A stretch of 64,000 bases of DNA from NCBI RefSeq assembly GCF_000333035.1, contig NZ_BANU01000033.1:1-64000 (forward strand), read 5' to 3'. The translations under genes were made by a program, and so were the position numbers. This stretch comes from Gordonia sihwensis NBRC 108236. Its GTDB lineage: Bacteria; Actinomycetota; Actinomycetes; Mycobacteriales; Mycobacteriaceae. A model generated the notes under the pieces. It was given only the letters and a program-made list of their open reading frames with translations, was not told the origin of the DNA and did not search any database. This document shows, one piece after another, positions 1 through 6,704 of the stretch (the stretch's first letter is position 1; the number at the start of each line of letters is the position of its first letter).

Positions 1-1
1 G

Positions 2-246
2 GGAATGAACCGCTACGCGGTGCCTCACACCGAGAAAAGCGCTCGGTGTTTGTGTTGTTCCCACCATTCTTTTTAACTCGTCGCTGCGCTACAAGGGCGT
101 GACTCCGGTCGCTGCGCTCCCTCCGGCCCTACGGGCTCGAAAACAATGTCCACGCGGTCGCTGCGCTCCCTTATTTCGCGGACATTCTTTCCGCTCATCC
201 CTTTCCGCTCCACTCCTCGCTAAAACGATGGCCGGTAACAACACAA
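2..246 (+). repeat. Structured leader repeat, copy A
   Basis: This non-coding stretch precedes the DUF4192 gene and is an imperfect direct repeat of the block at 1686-1931. Both copies begin with a small GC hairpin after GGAAYGAACC, carry a second hairpin (here ACACCGAG/CTCGGTGT, about 27-49) followed by a TTTGTGTTGTT-like stretch, then tracts of CGCTGCGCT type, a shared CGGCCCTAC/GGCTCGAAA segment, 21 identical bases at 171-191, and end in ACGATGGCCGGYAACAACA. The role is unknown; a transcriptional leader or promoter block is the simplest inference. Confidence 0.7.
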
Positions 247-279
247 AGCCGCCACATCAACAGTTTGGAAGGTATCGCC

Positions 280-402
280 ATGAATCAGCCCACCGACACC
301 GCAACGAAAAGTCGGCGGCGTCCTCGCGCGCCGCCGCCAGCGCCACCACACCGACCACCGTCAGACAGAGCGGCACACAGGACCTGTGCCGACCAACGAT
401 GA
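280..402 (+). CDS. Possible 40-residue leader peptide
   Basis: A short reading frame begins at an ATG preceded by GGAAGG at good spacing and ends 13 bases before the DUF4192 start. The product is Pro/Arg/Ala-rich (it begins MNQPTDTATKSRRRP) and resembles no family I know. It could be a leader peptide coupling translation to the next gene. The composition is close to that expected from chance in high-GC DNA, so confidence is low. Confidence 0.3.
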   Translation: MNQPTDTATKSRRRPRAPPPAPPHRPPSDRAAHRTCADQR

Positions 403-415
403 AAGGCCAACCATC

Positions 416-1324
416 ATGGCTATCAAGATCAGCACCGACACCGACATCGTCACCTCCGCAGCCGGAGTCATCGGCTTCGCACCGCGCGAATCCATCGTCA
501 CCATAATGCTCACGAACGACCAGCAGATGGCCTTCACCGCCCGCCATGACATTGCGGACAACAAGCTGCACAATGTCGGCGCAGTCGGCGAGAGTCTCGA
601 TGCCCAGTCCGCGATCGTCGTCATCGTCTCCGAAGAACTCGACGCGGCCGACGTTGAGCAGCTCGCCGCCCAGGCCACCACCGTCTACGCGGCCCACGGC
701 ATCGCAGTCGTCCGCCGACTGCACGCGCCCGTCATCCAGTACGGAGCCCGCTGGACCAACCTCGACACCAAGGACACCGGACTCGTCGACGATCCCGACG
801 CGTCGACCGCCGGACTCTACAGCCGACTGACCGGAGGAGCGCCCACCGACAGCCGCGAGACGCTCGTCGCCGACATCGAGCGCACCGTCGCCGAATACAC
901 CGGCGACGACTACGCCCGCATCACCGCCAGCCGAGCACTCGACGAACTCAGCACCGTGATCACACATGGCACGCCGACCGAGGTCGCACCGGACGAACTC
1001 GCTAAGAGCCTTGCGACCTACTCGCGCATGGGAGGGTTCCGCGACGCAATCCTTCGTCTGGCCCTCAGCGAACGTGGCGCCGCCGCCGAGGCCCTCATCG
1101 AGCTGGCCCGGCACCTCCGAGGACAGGACCGCGCACACCTGCTCACCGCAGCAGCCGCTGCGATCTACCTCACCGGCAACGGAGGTAAAGCCCGAATGCT
1201 CCTTGACGCAGCCAGAACCGCCGCAGACGGTGACTTGCTCGGCATCGGCATGATCCTCACCCGCGTCCTTGAGAGCGGGATCCCGCCGGAGATCCTCGCC
1301 GAGGCCATCGCCGCCACCGACTAG
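416..1324 (+). CDS. DUF4192 family protein
   Basis: The 302-residue product begins MAIKISTDTDIVTSAAGVIG and continues with FAPRESIVTIML, the N-terminal signature of DUF4192, a family common on actinobacterial chromosomes and plasmids with no established function. The middle holds the ARWTNLDTKDTG region and the C-terminal half is alanine-rich and helical (LLTAAAAAIYLTGNGGKARM). I chose the ATG at 416 because AAAGG lies just upstream; an in-frame GTG ten codons earlier lacks a ribosome site. There is no signal peptide, so the protein is probably cytoplasmic. A strong hairpin follows the stop. The gene sits downstream of leader repeat copy A, so it may share control with the gene at 1964. Confidence 0.85.
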   Translation: MAIKISTDTDIVTSAAGVIGFAPRESIVTIMLTNDQQMAFTARHDIADNKLHNVGAVGESLDAQSAIVVIVSEELDAADVEQLAAQATTVYAAHGIAVVRRLHAPVIQYGARWTNLDTKDTGLVDDPDASTAGLYSRLTGGAPTDSRETLVADIERTVAEYTGDDYARITASRALDELSTVITHGTPTEVAPDELAKSLATYSRMGGFRDAILRLALSERGAAAEALIELARHLRGQDRAHLLTAAAAAIYLTGNGGKARMLLDAARTAADGDLLGIGMILTRVLESGIPPEILAEAIAATD

Positions 1325-1334
1325 GCAGCAGTGA

Positions 1335-1369
1335 GCCGGTGGTCAGACCAAAACGGCCTGACCACCGGC
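1335..1369 (+). terminator. Hairpin after DUF4192 gene
   Basis: GCCGGTGGTCAG at 1335-1346 pairs perfectly with CTGACCACCGGC at 1358-1369 around an 11-base loop, starting 10 bases after the stop codon. No U-tract follows, so termination efficiency is uncertain, but the position fits a transcript end. Confidence 0.6.
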
Positions 1370-1685
1370 ATCGCCGTCCACACCGCGCGACGCCCACGAC
1401 ACATCGACGCCCACCACACCCGACGCCGCCGAACCGAAGGCGCCAGCGAACACCGCTGGAACAGACGCGACCGCGACCTCTACCTCAGACATCATGAATC
1501 CACCCTACGTCCGCACCCCACAGCGACGCCGCCCCATCGAGGGGCAGGCGCCCGCACCGGACGCGCCGCACGCCAGCGGCAGCCGGTAATCCCTGCCGGA
1601 CCCGCGCCACGTCTGCCCGTTCCTGACGCCTCCGGCGTCCGAGACGGCCCGTCCGATGCCGGCGACTAGCGTCACCTCACCCATC
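1370..1685. other. Intergenic stretch without a convincing gene
   Basis: About 315 bases lie between the hairpin and the second leader repeat. A frame open across it overlaps the terminator hairpin and has no ribosome site. A 31-codon frame from an ATG near 1494 ends at about 1590 but its ribosome site is weak. I see no other structure. Confidence 0.4.
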
Positions 1686-1931
1686 GGAACGAACCGGCTT
1701 CGCCGGTGCGGCCCCTTGCCAACCCCACGCGAGCGACGGGGTTTGTTGTGAGGCCAATTCTTTTCACTTCGCTCACTCCACGCAAGGGCCTGACTCCTCG
1801 CTACGCTCGTCGGCCCTACAGGCTCGAAACAATATCCACGCGCTCACATACGTTCGCTTATTTCGCGGACATTCTTTCGCTCACACCCTTGCGTTCCGAT
1901 CACTCAGTAAACGATGGCCGGCAACAACAAA
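1686..1931 (+). repeat. Structured leader repeat, copy B
   Basis: This is the second copy of the leader at 2-246. It keeps the order of parts: GGAACGAACC, a small hairpin (CCGGCTTCGCCGG), a second hairpin with different bases (AACCCC...GGGGTT) followed by TGTTGTG, the CGGCCCTAC-GGCTCGAAA segment, the identical 21 bases at 1858-1878 and ACGATGGCCGGCAACAACA. Stems change in sequence but not in position, which suggests selection on structure. It precedes the gene at 1964. Confidence 0.7.
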
Positions 1932-1963
1932 TCCCCACCCACCAACAGTCAGGAATAACCCTC

Positions 1964-2428
1964 ATGACCCAGCGAACCACCACCGCGCAAGAAACGATCG
2001 AAATCGACAACAATATGCCGCGCGGCCTGCGCCGATCGCTAACCGAAAAGGACACCACCATGTATGCCCCGGCCGTCATCCCCAACGACCTCGCCAGCAC
2101 CTACACCGGAATCTTCTGGACCGCCGCCAACAACCTCACCGGCCACGACGACGACGTCATCACCGCCGCCACCCGCGCAGCCGCCGTCAACGAACACCAT
2201 GCACGCATCATCGAACAGCTCGCCGTCAACCGCGCCCAGAAACTCCACCCCACCAGCATCGACCCCCACAACCCGCCGACCCGCTGGACCTGGTGGCAAC
2301 ACCACCTCTCCCGACTGCAATCCTGGACCGTCCTCGCCACCCTCGCCGACGAATACGCCAGCCACGACGACCACCTACAGGGCCTCCGCAGCGGCACCTG
2401 GCAACCCGCACCCACCACCAACGAATAG
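1964..2428 (+). CDS. Hypothetical plasmid protein
   Basis: The 154-residue product is not recognised. It has a polar N-terminus (MTQRTTTAQETIEIDNN) and a helical, Trp-containing core (FWTAANNLTG, RWTWWQHHLSRLQSW). The ATG at 1964 has AGGAA upstream. A second in-frame ATG at 2060 (MYAPAVIPNDLAS) has AAAAGGA at better spacing and could be the real start, which would make the first 32 codons leader. No signal peptide or membrane segment is visible. The gene follows leader repeat copy B. Confidence 0.6.
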   Translation: MTQRTTTAQETIEIDNNMPRGLRRSLTEKDTTMYAPAVIPNDLASTYTGIFWTAANNLTGHDDDVITAATRAAAVNEHHARIIEQLAVNRAQKLHPTSIDPHNPPTRWTWWQHHLSRLQSWTVLATLADEYASHDDHLQGLRSGTWQPAPTTNE

Positions 2429-2499
2429 CCCCAAACACCCCAAGAAGAAGGCGAAGTACGACGTCGAAGAAAACAAAGTAACCGCCCGACGAATCGACA

Positions 2500-2518
2500 T
2501 ATAATCGTTGCCTAAAAT
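2500..2518 (+). promoter_or_regulatory. AT-rich promoter-like patch before nrdH
   Basis: A perfect TATAAT at 2500-2505 and a TAAAAT just downstream stand in an unusually AT-rich patch about 100 bases before the redoxin gene. No good -35 element is visible, so this is only suggestive. Confidence 0.3.
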
Positions 2519-2608
2519 ACTCGAATAAGCCTAGCAATATCGCGCGTACTCGATTATGATGAAAGAAACGAACACGGCTCGACTCGCACTAGATCAGGAT
2601 ACGAAACA

Positions 2609-2851
2609 ATGAGCACAGAGACCCCTACCATCACCGTCTACACAAAGCCCGCATGCGTGCAATGCAACGCCACCTACAAAGCTCTCGACAAGGCCGGAAT
2701 AACCTACGTTGCCGTCGACATCTCCACCAACGACGACGCCCGCGACTACGTCCTTTCACTCGGCTACCTCCAAGCCCCCGTCGTCGTCGCCGGAGACGAC
2801 CACTGGTCAGGGTTCCGCCCCGACCGCATCAAGCAGCTCGCCGCCGCATAA
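2609..2851 (+). CDS. nrdH: NrdH-like glutaredoxin
   Basis: This 80-residue protein has the NrdH/glutaredoxin fold signature: VYTKPACVQCNAT with the redox pair CVQC at about residues 14-17, the cis-proline region APVVVAGDDHWSGFRPD, and the usual family length. NrdH proteins pass electrons from thioredoxin reductase to class Ib ribonucleotide reductase; no nrdE/F/I genes are nearby, so here it may support nucleotide supply or be a stray redoxin carried by the element. It is followed closely by two more small genes on the same strand. Confidence 0.85.
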   Translation: MSTETPTITVYTKPACVQCNATYKALDKAGITYVAVDISTNDDARDYVLSLGYLQAPVVVAGDDHWSGFRPDRIKQLAAA

Positions 2852-2880
2852 CCCACCGCAAGGCCAGAAGGGACCACACC

Positions 2881-3573
2881 ATGACCGGCACCGACCACGA
2901 CGCGCACCAGCCCGCCGACACCGTGCCGGCCACCACCAACGAGGAAGACGACGACATGACCGCGACCCTGGAGCATCCCGCACTCGAGACCGTCCACGAC
3001 GCCACCGACACCCTCGTCGGCCTCCCCACTGACCTCGACGACATCGACGCCCAGATCCACGCCGAACTCGACTTCCTTACCTCCCTCATCTGGTCGCCGG
3101 CCACCGCGGCCGCCATCCACGCCCTCGTCGGCGACCACCAGCACCGCGACAGCACCGGCGGCTACCCGGCCGACCGAATCCCGATGAATCATCCGTTGTT
3201 TCTCAGCCCGATCCACGGCCGGATCTTCCGGACTGTCGTCGAGCTCGTCGACGAAGGCGCGCCCGTCACCCCGCAGATCCTCATGACCCGCATCGGCACC
3301 ACGGACCGCGCCGCCCGCCAAACCCTCATCACCATCGCTGCACCCACCGGCCACGGCCCACTCCCCGGCGGCAGCGACGTCCCGTACCTCAGCCGCGGCA
3401 TCGTCGACGCCTACTACCGCCGCGGCTACACCGCACTCCTCGCCCGAATGCAGATCGCGCTCGAGGACGCCGACACCGACGACCTCGCCGGCCACTGGAC
3501 CACCCTCACCAACCACCAGCAAGCAGCCGAACGCCGCCGGTTCGCCGTCACCGACGCCCTCGCCAAGCTCTGA
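2881..3573 (+). CDS. DnaB N-terminal-domain-like protein
   Basis: The 230-residue protein starts at an ATG preceded by AGAAGGGA. After an acidic Thr/Asp-rich N-terminus of about 60 residues it shows features of the N-terminal helical domain of replicative DNA helicase DnaB: a leading helix, then SPIHGRIFRTVVELVDEG with PVTPQIL, a Gly/Pro loop, and a long final helix (IVDAYYRRGYTALLARMQ). No RecA-like ATPase domain follows. Known DnaB-N domains form helicase collars and bind primase, so a role in loading or blocking the host helicase is an inference. It is probably co-transcribed with nrdH and the next genes. Confidence 0.65.
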   Translation: MTGTDHDAHQPADTVPATTNEEDDDMTATLEHPALETVHDATDTLVGLPTDLDDIDAQIHAELDFLTSLIWSPATAAAIHALVGDHQHRDSTGGYPADRIPMNHPLFLSPIHGRIFRTVVELVDEGAPVTPQILMTRIGTTDRAARQTLITIAAPTGHGPLPGGSDVPYLSRGIVDAYYRRGYTALLARMQIALEDADTDDLAGHWTTLTNHQQAAERRRFAVTDALAKL

Positions 3574-3594
3574 TCCAGCAGAAGGAGAAGACCG

Positions 3595-4026
3595 ATGAAC
3601 GCCCGCCACCTCGACCACATCACCGAACACCATCCACGGCAGCAGCTGCATGTCCCCTACCTCCTGCTGCACGGACCGATCACCGACCGCAGCCCCGCCG
3701 CCGACCTCCACACCGAGCCGTCCGGCCGGGTCACAGTCCGCCGGCACCCGGTCAACCGCGCCGACTTCATGGTCCGCATCACGTGCGCCGGCCACCCCGA
3801 CCCCGTGTGGACCAACGCCGGCAACCTCGCACACCGCCGCTGCGACGACTGCCTCGACATCTGGACCGACCGGGCCGCCGAAGCACACGAGATCAGCGGA
3901 ACCGCCGACGCCAGCCTCTACGCGCTCACCGACCTCACCACCACTGTCGCCGGCCGCCGAGAAGCCTTCCTCCTGCACGCCAACGAACTCCCCGACTCCT
4001 GGTACGAGGACGAAGGAGACCAGTAA
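3595..4026 (+). CDS. Hypothetical protein with Cys/His cluster
   Basis: This 143-residue product has a good ribosome site (AGAAGGAGAAG). It is not recognised. The middle holds CAGHPDPVWTNAGNLAHRRC and CDDCLD, so Cys and His residues are placed as in a small zinc-binding module. The stop codon overlaps the next start (TAATG), implying coupled translation. No signal peptide or membrane segment is visible. Confidence 0.65.
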   Translation: MNARHLDHITEHHPRQQLHVPYLLLHGPITDRSPAADLHTEPSGRVTVRRHPVNRADFMVRITCAGHPDPVWTNAGNLAHRRCDDCLDIWTDRAAEAHEISGTADASLYALTDLTTTVAGRREAFLLHANELPDSWYEDEGDQ

Positions 4027-4217
4027 TGGCCACCCCAACGACCTCACAACAGATCCAGGACGAGGACGACGCCGCGCGCCTGCGCCACGAGGGACGGTCC
4101 TGGTCCCTCGTGGCGCAGGCCCTCGGCGTCACCACCGCGACCGCCAAACTCATGGCCGCAGCCAGCGACCAGCGCGCGACTGACCGAGCCCAAGAACATC
4201 AGATCGCACTGTTCTGA
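4026..4217 (+). CDS. Small helix-turn-helix-like protein
   Basis: A 63-residue product begins at the ATG overlapping the previous stop, with GAAGGAGA as ribosome site. The centre (DAARLRHEGRSWSLVAQALG then VTTATAKLMAAA) reads as a helix-turn-helix of the kind found in small plasmid regulators. The target is unknown. The tight coupling with the gene before suggests that the two work together. Confidence 0.6.
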   Translation: MATPTTSQQIQDEDDAARLRHEGRSWSLVAQALGVTTATAKLMAAASDQRATDRAQEHQIALF

Positions 4218-4244
4218 CAAGACCGACGAGAAGAGGACCCGGCT

Positions 4245-4541
4245 ATGGTTTCAAGCCCGACATATACTGGACACCCAAACGAAGGGGGAGCCATGACCAC
4301 GAAGAAGCGTGTACTCAGCGTGCAGGAGTGCCGTGCTCGGGCAGCAGCACTGCCGGAGGAGTGGTACAGCGCCAGTGCTTCCGCAGCCTCAACGATGGCC
4401 GGCATGCCGCTGACCACTGAGGACTTCGACGCCCTGCGCAGGATGCGCAGCGGGGAAACGACCTTCGCAGAAGAGCGCGACCGCATCTTGTCGGAGACCC
4501 GACAGCGCACCGCTCAGACACGTCAGGCCAAAGCCGAGTGA
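4245..4541 (+). CDS. VbhA-like antitoxin of Fic toxin
   Basis: The 98-residue product lies directly before a fic gene and overlaps it by GTGA, the usual order of class I Fic antitoxins such as VbhA. The alignable part is ASTMAGMPLTTEDFDALRRM, followed by RSGETTFAEERDRIL. VbhA-type antitoxins block Fic with a (S/T)xxxE(G/N) helix; here the glutamate position appears to be alanine (AASTMAGM), so the inhibitory motif looks degenerate. The ATG at 4245 has AGAGGA at good spacing; the ATG at 4293 (MTTKKRV) after AAGGGGGAG is an equally possible start. Confidence 0.65.
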   Translation: MVSSPTYTGHPNEGGAMTTKKRVLSVQECRARAAALPEEWYSASASAASTMAGMPLTTEDFDALRRMRSGETTFAEERDRILSETRQRTAQTRQAKAE

Positions 4542-5509
4542 GCACAGAAGACCCCAACGACATCGAGGTCCCGGCCAATAAGGTCGGGGCCTCGACTGTT
4601 GAAGAACTCGAGGCAGTCGAACGCCTCGCAGCAGCGAAGCGGATCATCGAACTCGACTCCTACGACTACCTCGACCGCGATGACTACGATCCCGGGCTGC
4701 GTCCAGAGGTTCTGACTGCACTCGAAGCCCGACGCTTCGACGTCAGCTACCTCCAGGCCATTCACGCCTACATCCTCCAGGATGTCTACGACTGGAGTGG
4801 ACAACTGCGTGTGGCCGGGCAGCACACATTCGCAATGGGGATCAAGCATGCACCACCTGAAGTTATGCGTCAGCACCTTCCCCTGTTGGAATCCGATATT
4901 GCCTTGGATCGCCCGGACCTCGACACCCCAGCCCAGCAGGCGCTCGAAACAGCAGCACATCACTGGTCGCAGATGACCTACCTGCATCCTTTCGTCGACG
5001 GAAACTCCCGCTCCCAGCGCGTGTTCTTCAATGAGTACCTACGCGACGCCGGCTGGGACATCGACTGGAACAAGGTCGACGCCGGAGCGGTCCACGCTGC
5101 TCGCCACGTCAGTCTCGTGTTCAACGACCCGACCTACCTCGCGGCCCAACTTGATCGCGGTCTCGTCGGGTTCGGCGACCCCGCAGCGGTTGGATCACTC
5201 GGCGAACTAATGCAAGTCGAGTACGCGCGCGACAAGAAGTCAGTCGAAGACATCTACTTAGCGATGTTCGGGTACGCCGAGGAGGCAACGGCAGACAACG
5301 GTCGAAACGGATACACCTTCATCAAGGACTACGCAGCCGCTCAGCGGCCGCAAAGTGCTGCTGAACGCGCCGCCCGACTTGCGTCGCGTGGCACCAGCCG
5401 TACGTCTCCTACGACCCAATCATCGCGGAGCAACCCGATACCGAGCTCCCGGCCGACAGGAAGTTCCGAACGATCTGGCTGGCGGCACTCATCATCCCCT
5501 GAGCGCTAG
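4538..5509 (+). CDS. fic: Fic domain protein (putative AMPylating toxin)
   Basis: Fic enzymes transfer AMP or related groups to target proteins. The core motif HPFVDGNSRSQRVFF lies near residues 151-165; the catalytic His is present and the canonical GNGR is GNSR, a variant known in the family. The flanking fold (FDVSYLQAIHAYILQDVYDWSGQLR) matches toxin-class Fic proteins. The start is a GTG overlapping the antitoxin stop. The last 40 residues are Ser/Arg-rich and unnatural, while another frame at 5389-5502 encodes a well-formed tail (WHQPYVSYDPIIAEQ...) ending in TGA, so a frameshift near 5388 probably truncated or altered the C-terminus. Confidence 0.85.
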   Translation: MSTEDPNDIEVPANKVGASTVEELEAVERLAAAKRIIELDSYDYLDRDDYDPGLRPEVLTALEARRFDVSYLQAIHAYILQDVYDWSGQLRVAGQHTFAMGIKHAPPEVMRQHLPLLESDIALDRPDLDTPAQQALETAAHHWSQMTYLHPFVDGNSRSQRVFFNEYLRDAGWDIDWNKVDAGAVHAARHVSLVFNDPTYLAAQLDRGLVGFGDPAAVGSLGELMQVEYARDKKSVEDIYLAMFGYAEEATADNGRNGYTFIKDYAAAQRPQSAAERAARLASRGTSRTSPTTQSSRSNPIPSSRPTGSSERSGWRHSSSPER

Positions 5510-5859
5510 TCCCCGCTCTCTAAGCCGCTCCTCTCTTCGCCATGATCGTTCAACAGCGCATGCACACGCTGGCGGCTTACCCCGAGCGTGGCCCCAATCT
5601 CCGGCAGCGATATTCCCTGGTTCCGCATGAACTGCGCCAGCGCCAATCTGGACCGCACCGACTCCCTATTCGCGGCCTTGAGTGCGGTGTCGGCGGCTTC
5701 GACGTCGCCGACCAGCCGAGCAAGGTCCGCAGGCCACCGAATCGACCTCCCCGATTCCTCAGCGAGCATCCGCACCTGACGTAGTGAAACACGCCCCACT
5801 CCGACGACGAACCAGCCGTCGCCGGCCCGCTCCACGATGATCTCGCCCATGACGTTCAT
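5506..5859 (-). CDS. Small HTH protein, likely autoregulator
   Basis: The 117-residue protein has a hydrophobic beta-type N-terminus (GDGWFVVGVGRVSLRQVRML), a helical middle and a clear C-terminal helix-turn-helix, QGISLPEIGATLGVSRQRVH. The ATG at 5859 has GGGAGG at six bases; a TTG nine codons upstream is less likely. Its gene diverges from the methylase-helicase operon and a 17-bp palindrome lies between them, so it probably represses itself, its neighbour or both. Its 3' end overlaps that of fic by a few bases, on the opposite strand. Confidence 0.7.
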   Translation of the reverse strand: MNVMGEIIVERAGDGWFVVGVGRVSLRQVRMLAEESGRSIRWPADLARLVGDVEAADTALKAANRESVRSRLALAQFMRNQGISLPEIGATLGVSRQRVHALLNDHGEERSGLESGD

Positions 5860-5881
5860 CGAAGACCTCCCGCCCACATCT

Positions 5882-5898
5882 GTCAATAGCCTATTGAC
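5882..5898. promoter_or_regulatory. Palindromic operator candidate
   Basis: GTCAATAG-C-CTATTGAC is a perfect inverted repeat with eight-base arms, 23 bases upstream of the HTH gene start and in the divergent promoter region of the methylase-helicase operon. It is a natural candidate target for the neighbouring HTH protein. Confidence 0.65.
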
Positions 5899-5974
5899 GG
5901 GCGAATTGGTGTCCGACTACGGTACGTGGTACCCAGCTCTGCCTCCGGGAGGTGAGAAGGTGGTTCCCGCAACG

Positions 5975-5987
5975 ATTTGGACGGTCG
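5975..5987 (+). promoter_or_regulatory. Shared box, copy 1
   Basis: GATTTGGACGGTC is one of four copies of a motif whose other copies read on the opposite strand at 16161, 36999 and 61672. It lies upstream of the 6064 gene, whose ribosome site AGGAGGTAGG at 6050-6059 resembles the AGAAGGTAGG found near the other copies. Confidence 0.5.
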
Positions 5988-6063
5988 AAGTAGAAGGGGA
6001 CCACCCCGATGGATGAAACACGCCCGGACCTGGCAGCCAGGGACGAACTAGGAGGTAGGCACG

Positions 6064-6597
6064 ATGTTGAACGCACTCGAGACACTGCGGGGACAGCTGA
6101 TCGAGCAGGAGATGCCGACGGACAAGATCGAGCAGGAGCTCGAGGCCGCCGAAGTGCAGATCGCGACTCTGATCACCGAGCACACGCACCTGCTGAACGC
6201 ACAGTGGAGGCGGGACCACCCCGGCAGGCAGCCGACGTTCCCGGAGTTGCAGAAGCTGCACAAGCGGGCTCGGATGATGGGCGAGGAAGTGTTTCTGGCC
6301 CAGTTGACCGAGATGCCAACGGATCGGGAGGAGCCGGAGCCGGAGCTGCAACAGTCGCGCACGACGAATTGGTGGCTCGACGAGACCCTCGAACCGAGCG
6401 AGCAGATGCAGGAGTTGGCCGATCTACTGTGGCCGGACCGGACGGTTCGGTTCCGGGTGTGGGCGGCGGATCTGCTCGAAGCGCGGAGGCTCGACCACCT
6501 GCCGGTGCCCAGCAGTCCGCAGGACGCTCTCGCGGGCGACGTCGCGGACGAGGTCGATCGCGTACTGATGACAATCAGCTCTCAATCTTCGACCTAG
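6064..6597 (+). CDS. Hypothetical helical protein before methylase-helicase
   Basis: The 177-residue product starts at an ATG after a strong AGGAGGTAGG site. It is unrecognised, acidic and mainly alpha-helical; the N-terminal half looks coiled-coil (ALETLRGQLIEQEMPTDKIE) and the C-terminal half contains TTNWWLDETLEPSEQMQELA. Third codon positions are strongly GC in this frame, which shows that it and not the overlapping frame is coding. It lies immediately upstream of the giant methylase-helicase gene and is probably co-transcribed, perhaps as a partner or adaptor. Confidence 0.75.
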   Translation: MLNALETLRGQLIEQEMPTDKIEQELEAAEVQIATLITEHTHLLNAQWRRDHPGRQPTFPELQKLHKRARMMGEEVFLAQLTEMPTDREEPEPELQQSRTTNWWLDETLEPSEQMQELADLLWPDRTVRFRVWAADLLEARRLDHLPVPSSPQDALAGDVADEVDRVLMTISSQSST

Positions 6598-6704
6598 ACG
6601 ACTACCGCGCCCCGAGTAATCCGGCGCTGGCCGACCCTGGCGGCACCGTTTTGCCACCGGCCGACGGGAGGACACTGCCTACAGTCGATCAGGACGAGCC
6701 TGGC

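Noticed and set aside
1331..1669. Possible 112-residue gene after DUF4192
   Set aside because: It overlaps the terminator hairpin, has no ribosome site, and its His/Arg-rich composition looks like a chance frame in GC-rich DNA.
2764..4047. 427-codon minus-strand frame
   Set aside because: It is Gly/Val-rich and is the reverse complement of three well-formed plus-strand genes with ribosome sites.
6009..6704. N-terminal 230 residues of the giant open frame
   Set aside because: The 6064 gene has proper codon usage over the same bases, while this part is Arg/Asp/Gly/Ala-rich as expected for a shadow frame. I kept it only as an open question.
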